Below, piece after piece: positions 6,803 through 15,767 of a DNA stretch of 58,565 nucleotides. The DNA is from Bacteroidaceae bacterium. Its GTDB lineage: Bacteria > Bacteroidota > Bacteroidia > Bacteroidales > Bacteroidaceae. Made by a program: the position numbers and the translations under genes. Numbering within the stretch: the first letter of the stretch is position 1; each line of letters starts with the position of its first letter. Location of the stretch: NCBI GenBank assembly GCA_017557635.1, contig JAFYYH010000014.1, forward strand, positions 1-58,565, written 5' to 3'. The notes below the pieces were generated by a model. It was not told the origin of the DNA, made no database searches, and saw nothing but the letters and a program-made list of their open reading frames with translations.

Positions 6803-9800
6803 TTGAACAGAAAGTCGGCCTTAATTCTGATTTTGCTTCTGTGCGCGGGCGCCGGTGTGCGTGCGCAAAGGTCCGGTTTCGTGGATGTGGATTGGACATC
6901 CATGAGATCAGATTCTGTCCGTCCCTGGAGCAGTTTCGGAGCAGCACTGCAAGGAGACTGGAAGGATTCGGCCTATTCGGCAACAATAGAGTTTCCCGAA
7001 CTCTCCGCAATCAGTGAATCTGATCTTTCACGATGGAATCTCAGGGCTGACGAAATCCCGGAATGGCCGGCAGTGGGAACATCACTTGGCGTATCGCACG
7101 GCAGCGCTACTCTTGATGCCGGATTCCTGCCGATTATCAAGCGTGACGGCAGTTATTACGCCATCCTTTCATATAAGGCTAAGGTCAGCGCCCGGCAGAC
7201 GGGCCATAGAGCTCCTGTATCCGTGCAGGACCGATACACACGCAACTCCGTACTCTCCCAAGGTAAATGGGTCAAGATAAGGATTGCAGAAACCGGCATC
7301 TACAGACTGTCATTCAGTTCACTGCGTTCCATGGGTTTCAGTGATCCCTCCAAGGTCCGTCTGTTCGGATACGGAGGAGCTGTCCTGCCCGAGAAAAACA
7401 TACAGGATCTGACCGATGACCTTCCGGAGCAGCCGCTGTGGAGAGGTGACGGTTATATGCTGTTTTACGGTCAGGGACCCGTGAGTTGGAAGAAAGGAGC
7501 CAAAGGATATGAGCATGAGGTCAATACATACTCCGATTGGGGTTATTACTTCCTGACTGACCGTGCTGATTCCATTTGTGCATCATTTACGGCTATGGCC
7601 AGCGATACCGTACCCGGTGATACCATCGATACCTATCCCGACTTCATGGCTTATGATCCTGAAGAATTCAGCTGGTTCCGTTCAGGCAGACGTCTGTTCG
7701 AGAAGTATGACTATGCCAACGGAAATTCAAAGACATACGGTTTTGAGATTAAAGGCCTGGCCAGTGACAGCGTTGGCGTAAGGGTGGCCTTCTCGGCATC
7801 ATCGGCCCAGTCAACTACTGTAAGGTTGAGCGTAAACGGCACTGAGACGGGTGCGATGGCCATTGGTGCGCACAATTCAACCGAATCGGCCGTAGTCAAT
7901 GAAAGATCATTTGTCAGCCATGGCCAGTTCAGGGAGAGAAACAGTCTGAAACTGGTTCATAACAGACCGTCAGGCGAATCGGGCCATCTTGATTATATCA
8001 GGCTTAATTTCATCCGCAAACTGGCGTTGTACGGTTCGAGTACCATCTTCCGTGTGGACAGGAATGTGAATGACGTGAATTTCAGAGTCACATCGTCAAA
8101 TGCCGATGTTCAGATCTGGAAACTCTCGCCGGACGGAACATGCTCCCTAGTGCCGTCAGTCTATGAGAACGGAACGACTGTCACTATGAGAGCGTCTTAC
8201 ACTCCTGATGACATACTGGTGGCCGTTAACGTAAAGGGCAGTTTCCCGGAACCCCAGGCAGTGGGAGAGGTGAGGAACCAGAATCTGCATGCCATTGAGT
8301 CGGCCGACATGGTTATTGTGGTGCCGGCTTCGGATAAGCTGACTCCTGCAGCAGAGCGTTTGGCCGCTGCCCATCGCACTATTGACAGCCTTACGGTTGC
8401 AGTGGTGCGTGCCGACATGATTTATAACGAGTTCTCATCGGGTACTCCCGATGCCACCGCCATACGCCGTTTCATGAAAATGCTTTATGACCGCAATGAC
8501 GGCTCTTCGGCCCCGCGTTATCTGTTGCTTATGGGTAACGGCGCGTGGGATAACCGCATGCATGTATCGGATTGGGCGGGTCAGAATCCTGATGACTATC
8601 TGCTGTGCTATGAGTCATACGAATCCATGAGCCATACCGCCTCATACGTTATGGAGGATTACTTTGGACTTCTGGATGACACTGAAGGCAATTTCCTTCT
8701 GACAGAGAAAGTGGATCTTGGCGTGGGCCGTTTGCCGTTCACATCGGCCTCATTGGCAAGGGCTAAGGTTGACAGGATCATCGAGTATATGCAGGGCGTC
8801 AATTCCGGCGCATGGTGCAACAGGATTCTTGTGCTGGGCGATGACGGTGACAACAATACCCATATGGCCGATGCCGACAAGATTGCCGGTATATATCAGA
8901 ATGCCAATCCCGCAGTAGATGTGCGCAAGATATACTGGGATGCCTTCCAGATGGAGGTTACATCTTCATTTGTGGGATATCCTTCGGTCCGCAAACTTCT
9001 GATGGAGCAGTTTGAGGAGGGCGCTCTCATAGTCAACTATTCCGGTCACGGCAGTACCGAGGACCTGTCACATGAACTGGTCATGAACAAGACCGACATG
9101 GGTAAACTCAAATCAAAGCGTCTGCCATTCTGGATCACCGCGTCATGTGACATCGCTCCCTTTGATTCTCCTCTGGAGAGCATGGGCCTGAACCTGGTGA
9201 ATAACACCGAAGGCGGCGCAATAGGCCTTTTGGGTACCACCAGAACCGTTTATGCAAGTCTGAACGGCTGCATGAACCGCAGTTTCAGCAAATATGTGCT
9301 TTCACGCTCGGCTGACGGCCGTTTCAATACGCTTGGCGATGCATTGCGTCTGGCTAAGAACGAGCTTGTCACATCGGGTGTAGGTGAGACTGACCATACT
9401 GAGAACAAGATACATTTTGTACTTCTGGGTGATCCCGCCTTGCGCCTGGCGGCAGCCGAACTCACGGCGGTGGTGGATCAGTTCAATGATGCCGATACCA
9501 ATGTCACAGGTGAGGCCAAAGCCGGCTCGGTAGTTACCGTAAGCGGTCACATAGAGTGCAACGGTGAGCGTGTAACCGATTACAGGGGCCTGCTTTACAG
9601 CACTGTGTTTGACAACGAACGCCTTATAACCTGCCGTGACAATCAGAGGCTGGCCGATGAACCGTTCACCTTCAAGTACCGTGACCGCGTGCTCTATTCG
9701 GGTGCAGACTCTGTCAGGAACGGTGAGTTTACATTCAGTTTCCCTGTTCCCCTGGATATCAACTACTCCAACAGTAACGGACAGATACTGCTCTATGCGA

Positions 9801-10537
9801 ACGGCAATGACGGACGTAACGCCAACGGTGTTTATGACAACTTTACAGTGGGCGGAACAGCCGACGGAATGGCTGTGGACAGCATCGGTCCGGAGATAAG
9901 ACTTTATCTTAATACTCCTACATTCCAGTACGGCGCCAGTGTCAACGCCACTCCGATGCTTGTTGCCGAACTCTTTGACAGTTCCGGTCTTAACACATCC
10001 GGAAACGGTCTGGGACATGACATACTTCTGGTGATAGACAACAATCCCAACTGGACATGGGTGCTCAACAGTAACTTTGAACAGACGGCAGGTGACTATA
10101 CCAGCGGCAGGGTTATGTTCACCATACCTGAGTTGCCTGAGGGTAAGCATGAGCTGATGCTGCGTGCATGGGATGTGATGAACAATTCTACAACGGTTTA
10201 TCTGGGATTCAAGGTCGTAAATGACCTTAAACCCAAGTTCTCGATAGATGTCACGGCAAGTCCTGCACGGGAGAGTACATCGTTCGTGATAACGCATGAC
10301 CGTCCCGGACAGAATGCAAGTGTCACCATACAGGTTTCAAGTTCTGACGGTATGCTCCAGTGGAGCAAGACATGCAGGGACGAGTCCGGCTCCGGCGTGA
10401 CGGTCGTTGACTGGAACCTGCACGGCAATTCCGGTCACAGGATGCAGCCCGGACTCTACATCGTGAGAGCGGTAGTCGGAACGGACGGAGGCGGCAGCGC
10501 TGCAGCCACATGTAAACTGGTCATAGTGGGGCGGTGA
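6803..10537 (+). CDS. porU: Type IX secretion system sortase PorU
   Basis: A 1244-residue surface peptidase of the gingipain (C25) family. PorU removes the C-terminal signal domain of T9SS cargo and transfers the cargo to the lipopolysaccharide anchor at the cell surface. A signal peptide (about residues 1-21) precedes beta-rich N-terminal domains, then the C25 domain at about 500-880. The likely catalytic pair is H749 in NYSGHGS and C782 in ITASCD. The end (residues about 1150-1244) resembles a T9SS C-terminal domain (QPGLYIVRAVVG), as PorU itself is T9SS-like. The start is TTG at 6803, two bases after the FAH gene. porV follows, the usual pairing, since PorV holds PorU in the attachment complex. 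Confidence 0.93.
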   Translation: MNRKSALILILLLCAGAGVRAQRSGFVDVDWTSMRSDSVRPWSSFGAALQGDWKDSAYSATIEFPELSAISESDLSRWNLRADEIPEWPAVGTSLGVSHGSATLDAGFLPIIKRDGSYYAILSYKAKVSARQTGHRAPVSVQDRYTRNSVLSQGKWVKIRIAETGIYRLSFSSLRSMGFSDPSKVRLFGYGGAVLPEKNIQDLTDDLPEQPLWRGDGYMLFYGQGPVSWKKGAKGYEHEVNTYSDWGYYFLTDRADSICASFTAMASDTVPGDTIDTYPDFMAYDPEEFSWFRSGRRLFEKYDYANGNSKTYGFEIKGLASDSVGVRVAFSASSAQSTTVRLSVNGTETGAMAIGAHNSTESAVVNERSFVSHGQFRERNSLKLVHNRPSGESGHLDYIRLNFIRKLALYGSSTIFRVDRNVNDVNFRVTSSNADVQIWKLSPDGTCSLVPSVYENGTTVTMRASYTPDDILVAVNVKGSFPEPQAVGEVRNQNLHAIESADMVIVVPASDKLTPAAERLAAAHRTIDSLTVAVVRADMIYNEFSSGTPDATAIRRFMKMLYDRNDGSSAPRYLLLMGNGAWDNRMHVSDWAGQNPDDYLLCYESYESMSHTASYVMEDYFGLLDDTEGNFLLTEKVDLGVGRLPFTSASLARAKVDRIIEYMQGVNSGAWCNRILVLGDDGDNNTHMADADKIAGIYQNANPAVDVRKIYWDAFQMEVTSSFVGYPSVRKLLMEQFEEGALIVNYSGHGSTEDLSHELVMNKTDMGKLKSKRLPFWITASCDIAPFDSPLESMGLNLVNNTEGGAIGLLGTTRTVYASLNGCMNRSFSKYVLSRSADGRFNTLGDALRLAKNELVTSGVGETDHTENKIHFVLLGDPALRLAAAELTAVVDQFNDADTNVTGEAKAGSVVTVSGHIECNGERVTDYRGLLYSTVFDNERLITCRDNQRLADEPFTFKYRDRVLYSGADSVRNGEFTFSFPVPLDINYSNSNGQILLYANGNDGRNANGVYDNFTVGGTADGMAVDSIGPEIRLYLNTPTFQYGASVNATPMLVAELFDSSGLNTSGNGLGHDILLVIDNNPNWTWVLNSNFEQTAGDYTSGRVMFTIPELPEGKHELMLRAWDVMNNSTTVYLGFKVVNDLKPKFSIDVTASPARESTSFVITHDRPGQNASVTIQVSSSDGMLQWSKTCRDESGSGVTVVDWNLHGNSGHRMQPGLYIVRAVVGTDGGGSAAATCKLVIVGR

Positions 10538-10569
10538 TACAATAAACGGCCTTTTTTGCAGTTAATATT

Positions 10570-11811
10570 ATGATGAAAAGAAACAGAATAACAAGAGTTG
10601 TCATGGTTGCTGTAGGACTGATTGTGTCAGCCCAGGCTCTCCATGCTCAGAAAGAGATATTCAACCCGGTCTATACAGGCGTTACATCACTCTCAATCGC
10701 ACCTGACTCACGAGCAGGAGCCATGGGTGATGTAGGTTGTGCCACCGATCCTTACATGGACAACAACAGCCAGTACTGGAACCCATCAAAGTATCCGTTT
10801 ACCAACAGTCAGGCAGGTATCTCACTCTGCTATACCCCTTGGCTGAGGAAACTGGTGAGTGACATTGACCTGGCAAACCTTACCGGCTACTACAAGCTTG
10901 ATGACTACTCTGCATTGAGCGGATCACTGACCTACTTCTCACTTGGTGAGGTGTTCGTTTCAACTGACGGCGGACAGTCAATCAGCAATTTCGCAATCCA
11001 TCCTTATGAGATGGCCCTTGACTTTGACTACTCACGTAAACTGTCTGAGAGCTTCTCGGCAGCAGTCGGCATGAGGTTCATCTACTCGGACCTTCAGTAT
11101 AACTACGACGATGACGTTTTCCCCGGCAAGGCTTTCTCGGCCGATATCTCCATGTTCTATCAGAACTACATCGGCGTCGGCCGCAGGGACTGTCTCCTGG
11201 GTCTGGGTCTTAATGCATCGAACATAGGTAGCAAGATATCTTACGACGGCGGTCAGACCAACGAGTTCATACCTACCAACCTGCGCCTGGGTGCTTCATT
11301 GACCGTGCCCATTGACGAGTTCAACTCATTCTCCATAAGTGCCGATGCCAACAAGCTGATGGTTCCCACAAAGCCCACCTACGGACAGTACATGCAGGAG
11401 CGTCACGCAGAGGTCAGTTCTGATGCGAACGACTATATGGAGTATATCTCAGAGTACAACGGATGGCTGACAGAGATAGGTTACAATGAACTCTCACCCA
11501 TAGCAGGTATATTCAAGTCATTCAGCGATGCTCCCGGCGGTTTCGAGGAGGAGATGCGTGAGATATACTGGGGTGTAGGTGCCGAGTACAATTACAATGA
11601 CCAGTTCTTCCTGCGCGGAGGTTACCACTACGAGAATGAGTACAAGGGTAACCGCAAGTATTTCACTGTCGGTGCAGGTTTCCATATGAATGTCTTCTCT
11701 CTGGATGCTGCTTACCTGATTTCAACAGCTCAGAGCAATCCTCTGGATCAGACATTACGTTTCACCCTGTCGTTTGACATGGACGGCATCAAACAGATTA
11801 TCGGAAGATGA
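10570..11811 (+). CDS. porV: Type IX secretion outer-membrane protein PorV (LptO)
   Basis: A 413-residue member of the FadL-like beta-barrel family. PorV is the shuttle that binds cargo C-terminal domains leaving the SprA channel and brings them to PorU. A signal peptide ends near ALHAQ (about residue 26), followed by the hallmark SIAPDSRAGAMGDVGCA and NNSQYWNPSKYPF. The barrel ends in alternating strands (LRFTLSFDMDG). Two ATGs stand in tandem at 10570 and 10573. The gap from porU is 32 bases, and its TGA overlaps the ispF ATG by four bases (ATGA). Confidence 0.95.
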   Translation: MMKRNRITRVVMVAVGLIVSAQALHAQKEIFNPVYTGVTSLSIAPDSRAGAMGDVGCATDPYMDNNSQYWNPSKYPFTNSQAGISLCYTPWLRKLVSDIDLANLTGYYKLDDYSALSGSLTYFSLGEVFVSTDGGQSISNFAIHPYEMALDFDYSRKLSESFSAAVGMRFIYSDLQYNYDDDVFPGKAFSADISMFYQNYIGVGRRDCLLGLGLNASNIGSKISYDGGQTNEFIPTNLRLGASLTVPIDEFNSFSISADANKLMVPTKPTYGQYMQERHAEVSSDANDYMEYISEYNGWLTEIGYNELSPIAGIFKSFSDAPGGFEEEMREIYWGVGAEYNYNDQFFLRGGYHYENEYKGNRKYFTVGAGFHMNVFSLDAAYLISTAQSNPLDQTLRFTLSFDMDGIKQIIGR

Positions 11812-12290
11812 CAAACATACGTGTAGGATACGGATTTGACGTTCACCGTCTGGTGGAGGGTCGTGAACTCTGGATTGGCGGAATTAAGATCGGGCATACC
11901 CTTGGCCTGCTTGGCCATTCTGATGCCGATGTACTTATCCACGCCATATGTGATGCTCTGCTGGGTGCGGCAACCCTTCGTGACATAGGCTATAACTTCC
12001 CCGATACAGACATGCAGTACAAGGACATTGACAGTAAGATACTGCTCAAGCGTACTGTTGAACTGCTGGCGTCCAAGGGATGGCAGGTGGTAAATGTGGA
12101 TGCAACCGTATGTGCCGAGCGTCCCAAACTCAATCCTCATATCCCCGAGATGCAGCGTGTCATGGCCCAGGTGATGGGTGTGGAGCCGGATCAGGTATCA
12201 ATAAAGGCAACTACAACCGAGAAACTTGGATTTACCGGTCGCGAGGAGGGCATTTCGGCCCACGCCGTAGCTCTTATCGAAAAGATTTAA
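11808..12290 (+). CDS. ispF: 2-C-methyl-D-erythritol 2,4-cyclodiphosphate synthase
   Basis: A 160-residue enzyme of the non-mevalonate isoprenoid pathway, converting CDP-methylerythritol 2-phosphate to the cyclic diphosphate with release of CMP. Visible are the metal-binding GYGFDVHRL (D11, H13), LLGHSDADVLIHAICDALLGAA, FPDTD, and the nucleotide-site KATTTEKLGFTGREEGI. It is translationally coupled to porV and is the last plus-strand gene of the FAH-porU-porV run. Its stop codon interlocks with that of the convergent nadD. dxr of the same pathway lies about 7 kb downstream in another run. Confidence 0.97.
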   Translation: MTNIRVGYGFDVHRLVEGRELWIGGIKIGHTLGLLGHSDADVLIHAICDALLGAATLRDIGYNFPDTDMQYKDIDSKILLKRTVELLASKGWQVVNVDATVCAERPKLNPHIPEMQRVMAQVMGVEPDQVSIKATTTEKLGFTGREEGISAHAVALIEKI

Positions 12291-12865
12291 AGATAGAGTT
12301 TAAGATCTGCAATGGTCCTGGCAACTGACGCCGGGACCATTTCGTTTATGGGCTCACCCTTGGCCACGCGTTTACGGATATCGGTTGATGACAGGTCAAC
12401 CAACGGGCATTCCAATAGGGTAACGCCATCGGGTGTGGCGACGGTCTCATAACCGGTGCGCGGATAGACTATTATCCGGTAGTTGCTGAGGATGAAATCA
12501 GACTCCCTCCAGTTGCCGAACTTGACCCAGTTGTCAGCTCCTATGGTGAGTATGAATTCCCGGTCGGGATAATCGGCACTGATGCTGCGCAGAGTATTGG
12601 CTGTGTATGAAGGCTTGGGAAGGCGGAACTCATAGTCCGATGCCTTCACGTTGTCCAAATCCTTTACCGCCTGGACAGCCATGTCATAGCGCAGACGGTC
12701 ATCCAGGAGTTCATGATCCTTTTTCCAGGGATTGCAGGGGGTGATGAGAATCCAGACTTCATCGGCCAGGCCTTGTTCCAGAACGCTTTTGACAATAGTC
12801 AGATGACCATTGTGAAGGGGATTGAACGTGCCCCCGAAGAGTGCTGTCCTGATGGGCTCAGACAT
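12287..12865 (-). CDS. nadD: Nicotinate-nucleotide adenylyltransferase
   Basis: A 192-residue nucleotidyltransferase that joins nicotinate mononucleotide and ATP in NAD synthesis. It has the alpha/beta-phosphodiesterase signatures GGTFNPLHNGHL near the N-terminus and LSSTDIRKRV near the C-terminus. The ATG at 12865 (MSEPIRTALFGGTF) is chosen; it overlaps the end of gmk by 8 bases. Third gene of yicC-gmk-nadD, ending in a tail-to-tail stop overlap with ispF. Confidence 0.95.
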   Translation of the reverse strand: MSEPIRTALFGGTFNPLHNGHLTIVKSVLEQGLADEVWILITPCNPWKKDHELLDDRLRYDMAVQAVKDLDNVKASDYEFRLPKPSYTANTLRSISADYPDREFILTIGADNWVKFGNWRESDFILSNYRIIVYPRTGYETVATPDGVTLLECPLVDLSSTDIRKRVAKGEPINEMVPASVARTIADLKLYL

Positions 12866-13427
12866 TAAGGAATGACTTGATTGTGGAGAGTGCTTTCTGC
12901 TGAGCCTCCTCAAGGACATCGTTTACTATAACGACATCGAACTTGGGGGCAAATGTGAGTTCGTAGCTGGCCTTGGCCACACGCTTGGCAATCATCTCGT
13001 CACTGTCTGTTCCGCGGAATTTGAGGCGGCGTTCCAGTTCCTCAACCGACGGGGGCTGTATGAACATTGAGAGAGCCTCATCGCCATAGAACTTCTTGAT
13101 GTTGCAGCCGCCTACCACATCAACGTCAAAGACTACGTTCATGCCCTCGTTCAGACGTTTCTCGACCTGCTCCTTGAGCGTGCCGTAGAAGCAGCCGGAA
13201 TAGACCTCCTCGTATTCCAGGAATTCGCCATTGGCTATGCGTGCGCGGAACTCATCGGCCGAAAGGAAAAAGTATTCCACACCGTTCTTTTCGGTGCCGC
13301 GCGGGGCACGGCTGGTGGCCGATATGGAGAACACCATCTTGAGTTCGGGATGCTGCAGAAGCCACTGTACAATTGTGGATTTGCCTGAGCCTGAAGGGGC
13401 TGAGAATATGAGACACTTGCCGCGCAT
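12858..13427 (-). CDS. gmk: Guanylate kinase
   Basis: A 189-residue kinase phosphorylating GMP to GDP. The P-loop is SAPSGSGKST near the N-terminus; the GMP-binding region carries SATSRAPRGTEKNGVEYFF and the later segment LEYEEVYSGCFYGTLK. The ATG at 13427 follows the yicC stop by two bases. A GTG two codons upstream, overlapping that stop, is an alternative. It overlaps nadD by 8 bases. Confidence 0.96.
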   Translation of the reverse strand: MRGKCLIFSAPSGSGKSTIVQWLLQHPELKMVFSISATSRAPRGTEKNGVEYFFLSADEFRARIANGEFLEYEEVYSGCFYGTLKEQVEKRLNEGMNVVFDVDVVGGCNIKKFYGDEALSMFIQPPSVEELERRLKFRGTDSDEMIAKRVAKASYELTFAPKFDVVIVNDVLEEAQQKALSTIKSFLNV

Positions 13428-13429
13428 AA

Positions 13430-14305
13430 TCACATCACGTTGAGTACCTGTTCCTTGATCTGCTCCAGCTCGTCCTTCATGCGGACTACTATGTTCTGCA
13501 TCTCGGCCTGGTTGCTCTTGCTGCCCAGGGTATTGATCTCACGTCCCATCTCCTGAGCAATGAATCCCAGTTTCTTGCCCTGTCCGTGGCCCTCCTCGAG
13601 AGTCTTGATGAAGTATTCCAGGTGGTTTGAAAGACGCTGCTTCTCCTCGCTTATATCCAGCTTCTCGATGTAGAATATCATCTCCTGCTCAAAGCGGTTC
13701 TCATCATAGTTCTTACCGACGGCATCAATCATCGATGCACGCATACGGTCTTTGATCTTGGCTACACGCTCTTTCTCATACGGCTCAACCGAATTAAGCA
13801 GGGCCGATATGTTGGCAATTTTCTCACGGAACTTCTTTTCCAGTGCGGCACCCTCGACCTTGCGGTACTCAACCAGGGCGTTTATGGCCTGGTCAACGGC
13901 CTTTGAAACGGCTGCCCACTCCTCATCACTAACCTCATCCTGCTGGTTCGTGCTTATCACGTCAGGCATGCGAAGAACGGTGGTTATGATATCCTCAGGA
14001 ACATTATAGTCAGTCTGGGCTGCAATTGATTCAATCTGCTGCAGATAGTTGTTGAAAATGGCTGCGTTGATGGTCTGCGCACCTGTTGCGGCGGCAGCAT
14101 CGATATAAAGTGAAAAGTCCACCTTTCCGCGCTCCAGTGCAGCGGTTATGCGTGAACGGATGTCAAGTTCCTTGTCGCGGTAAGCCTGGATGATTTTGGT
14201 CGATATATCCATGGCCTTGCTGTTGAGCGACTTTATTTCAACTATCACCTTGCGGTTTCCGACTTCGGCAGCAGCCTTGCCGTAACCTGTCATTGACTGA
14301 ATCAT
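13430..14305 (-). CDS. yicC: YicC-family endoribonuclease/adaptor
   Basis: A 291-residue protein starting IQSMTGYGKAAAEVGNRKV, the family's hallmark N-terminus, and ending with the conserved HGQGKKLGFIAQEMGREINTL... region and a Glu-rich terminal helix (VRMKDELEQIKEQVLNVM). E. coli YicC has been reported as an endoribonuclease or as an adaptor acting on small RNAs; its role in Bacteroidota is not known to me. The ATG at 14305 is used instead of one eight codons upstream. It leads the yicC-gmk-nadD operon behind a -7 box at 14327. Confidence 0.92.
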   Translation of the reverse strand: MIQSMTGYGKAAAEVGNRKVIVEIKSLNSKAMDISTKIIQAYRDKELDIRSRITAALERGKVDFSLYIDAAAATGAQTINAAIFNNYLQQIESIAAQTDYNVPEDIITTVLRMPDVISTNQQDEVSDEEWAAVSKAVDQAINALVEYRKVEGAALEKKFREKIANISALLNSVEPYEKERVAKIKDRMRASMIDAVGKNYDENRFEQEMIFYIEKLDISEEKQRLSNHLEYFIKTLEEGHGQGKKLGFIAQEMGREINTLGSKSNQAEMQNIVVRMKDELEQIKEQVLNVM

Positions 14306-14326
14306 ATTGTACAATTTATTTGTGTG

Positions 14327-14334
14327 CAAAATTA
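14327..14334 (-). promoter_or_regulatory. -7 box for yicC-gmk-nadD
   Basis: Minus-strand TAATTTTG, matching TAnnTTTG, about 22 bases upstream of the yicC ATG. Confidence 0.45.
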
Positions 14335-14355
14335 GTGAATTCCCTCAAATAATCA

Positions 14356-14363
14356 TATATTCG
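14356..14363 (+). promoter_or_regulatory. -7-like box for rubrerythrin gene
   Basis: TATATTCG, a one-base variant of TAnnTTTG, 38 bases before the ATG and divergent from the yicC box. Confidence 0.3.
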
Positions 14364-14401
14364 CAATCCGACCATTAACGAACCAATTAACATAAAGGAT
14401 T

Positions 14402-14956
14402 ATGAAAAAGAAATTCATCTGCACCGTATGCGGATACGTACATGAAGGAGACGAGGCACCCGAGCGTTGCCCACAGTGTAAAGCACCCAAGGAGAAATTC
14501 AAGGAGGTAGTTGAGAACGGCGAATCATTGCAGTTTGCCTGCGAGCATATTCTTGGCGACGGCCAGGTTGGTAATGAGGAGATGGTAAACAACCTGCGCA
14601 TGCAGTTTACGGGCGAATGCTCCGAGGTGGGCATGTACCTGGCCATGAGCCGTCAGGCTGACCGCGAGGGCTATCCTGAGATTGCCGAGGCTTTCAAGCG
14701 TTACGCTTTTGAGGAGGCCGAGCATGCAGCCAAGTTCGCTGAGCTTCTGGGCGAGGTTGTTTGGGATACCAAGACCAATGTTGAGAAGCGTATGAAGGCT
14801 GAGCATGGAGCTTGCGCCGGCAAGCTTGAGATTGCCAAGACCGCCAAGGCCCAGAACTGGGATGCCATTCACGACACCGTTCATGAGATGGCTAAGGATG
14901 AGGCCCGCCACGGCAAGGGATTCGAGGCTCTTTACAAACGCTATTTCGGCAAGTAA
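14402..14956 (+). CDS. Rubrerythrin with N-terminal rubredoxin domain
   Basis: A 184-residue non-haem iron protein that likely reduces hydrogen peroxide for oxidative-stress defence in an anaerobe. The rubredoxin module comes first, with paired Cys motifs CTVCGY (residues 7-10) and CPQCKAP (about 23-26). The four-helix ferritin-like domain follows with di-iron ligands in [20 protein letters not shown] and [13 protein letters not shown]. This is the reverse-rubrerythrin order; classical rubrerythrin has rubredoxin at the C-terminus. It is a single-gene unit, closed by the strong terminator at 14986. No Shine-Dalgarno is obvious beyond a weak AAAGGA. Confidence 0.93.
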   Translation: MKKKFICTVCGYVHEGDEAPERCPQCKAPKEKFKEVVENGESLQFACEHILGDGQVGNEEMVNNLRMQFTGECSEVGMYLAMSRQADREGYPEIAEAFKRYAFEEAEHAAKFAELLGEVVWDTKTNVEKRMKAEHGACAGKLEIAKTAKAQNWDAIHDTVHEMAKDEARHGKGFEALYKRYFGK

Positions 14957-14985
14957 TACTGAAATTTGTATTAAATCAGTTTAAA

Positions 14986-15026
14986 GGCCGTATCGGGGCG
15001 GAAATTAGACCCCGATACGGCCTTTT
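14986..15026 (+). terminator. Rho-independent terminator after rubrerythrin
   Basis: A perfect 13-bp stem (14986-14998 with 15010-15022), 11-base loop, preceded by AAA and followed by TTTT, so it may work both ways. Confidence 0.9.
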
Positions 15027-15044
15027 CCTTTGGAAAAATATCTT

Positions 15045-15052
15045 TATCTTCG
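15045..15052 (+). promoter_or_regulatory. Possible -7 box for tsaB operon
   Basis: TATCTTCG, one base off TAnnTTTG, with a T-rich TTTT 18 bases upstream inside the previous terminator tail. It lies 25 bases before tsaB, the first gene of an eight-gene run. Confidence 0.3.
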
Positions 15053-15077
15053 CAAGTTAATAGGGTGATAATTTGAG

Positions 15078-15767
15078 ATGAGTGTAATATTGCACATAGA
15101 GTCAGCTACCGACGGTTGTTCAGTAGCGGTGAGCGATGAGGGCCATCTGGTCTTTGACAAGGCAGACCGTGAAGGTCATAACAATGCCGTGTCACTTGGA
15201 GTGCTGGCCGATGAGGCTCTGTCACTCATAGACAGCCGTGGGCTCAAACTGGATGCCGTGGCAGTCAGTGAGGGTCCGGGTTCATACACCGGTTTGCGTA
15301 TCGGCGTGTCCATGGCCAAGGGTATATGTTACGGCCGCAGCATAAAGTTGATATCGGTCTCAACTCTCAAACTTCTGTGCGTGCAGCCGCTCTTAAGCCT
15401 GGAACTTCCCGATGACGCTCTGCTCTGTCCCATGATAGATGCCCGTCGCATGGAGGTTTACTCAGCCGTCTATGACCGTGCGCTTAATGAGGTCCGTGAG
15501 ATCCGTGCAGATATCGTAGAGGCTGATACCTATAAGGAGTTCCTTGACAAGCATCCCGTATGGTTCATGGGCAACGGTGCCGCCAAGTGCAAGGAGACCA
15601 TCAACCATCCCAACGCTCATTTCCTGGATGACATCAACCCCGAGGCACGCTGGATGTTCCCGCTGGCAGAGCAGTCATTCAACAAGGAGGAGTTCCGTGA
15701 CGTGGCTTACTTTGAGCCCTATTACCTGAAAGATTTCATAGCTGTTAAACCTAAAAAACTGGTTTGA
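15078..15767 (+). CDS. tsaB: tRNA threonylcarbamoyladenosine synthesis protein TsaB
   Basis: A 229-residue ASKHA-fold partner of TsaD and TsaE in making the t6A base next to the anticodon of ANN-reading tRNAs. Visible are the N-terminal ILHIESATDGCSVAVSD, the loop AVSEGPGSYTGLRIGVSMAKG and PMIDARRMEVYSAVYD. Length is normal. It opens the run tsaB-DUF4290-murA-rimM-M23-dxr-rseP-NSS; its TGA shares one base with the next ATG (TGATG). Confidence 0.95.
   Translation: MSVILHIESATDGCSVAVSDEGHLVFDKADREGHNNAVSLGVLADEALSLIDSRGLKLDAVAVSEGPGSYTGLRIGVSMAKGICYGRSIKLISVSTLKLLCVQPLLSLELPDDALLCPMIDARRMEVYSAVYDRALNEVREIRADIVEADTYKEFLDKHPVWFMGNGAAKCKETINHPNAHFLDDINPEARWMFPLAEQSFNKEEFRDVAYFEPYYLKDFIAVKPKKLV

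Noticed and set aside
9302-10297. 331-codon open frame on the minus strand
   Set aside because: Entirely antisense to porU, Cys/His/Val-rich without domain signatures; an effect of the codon bias of porU.
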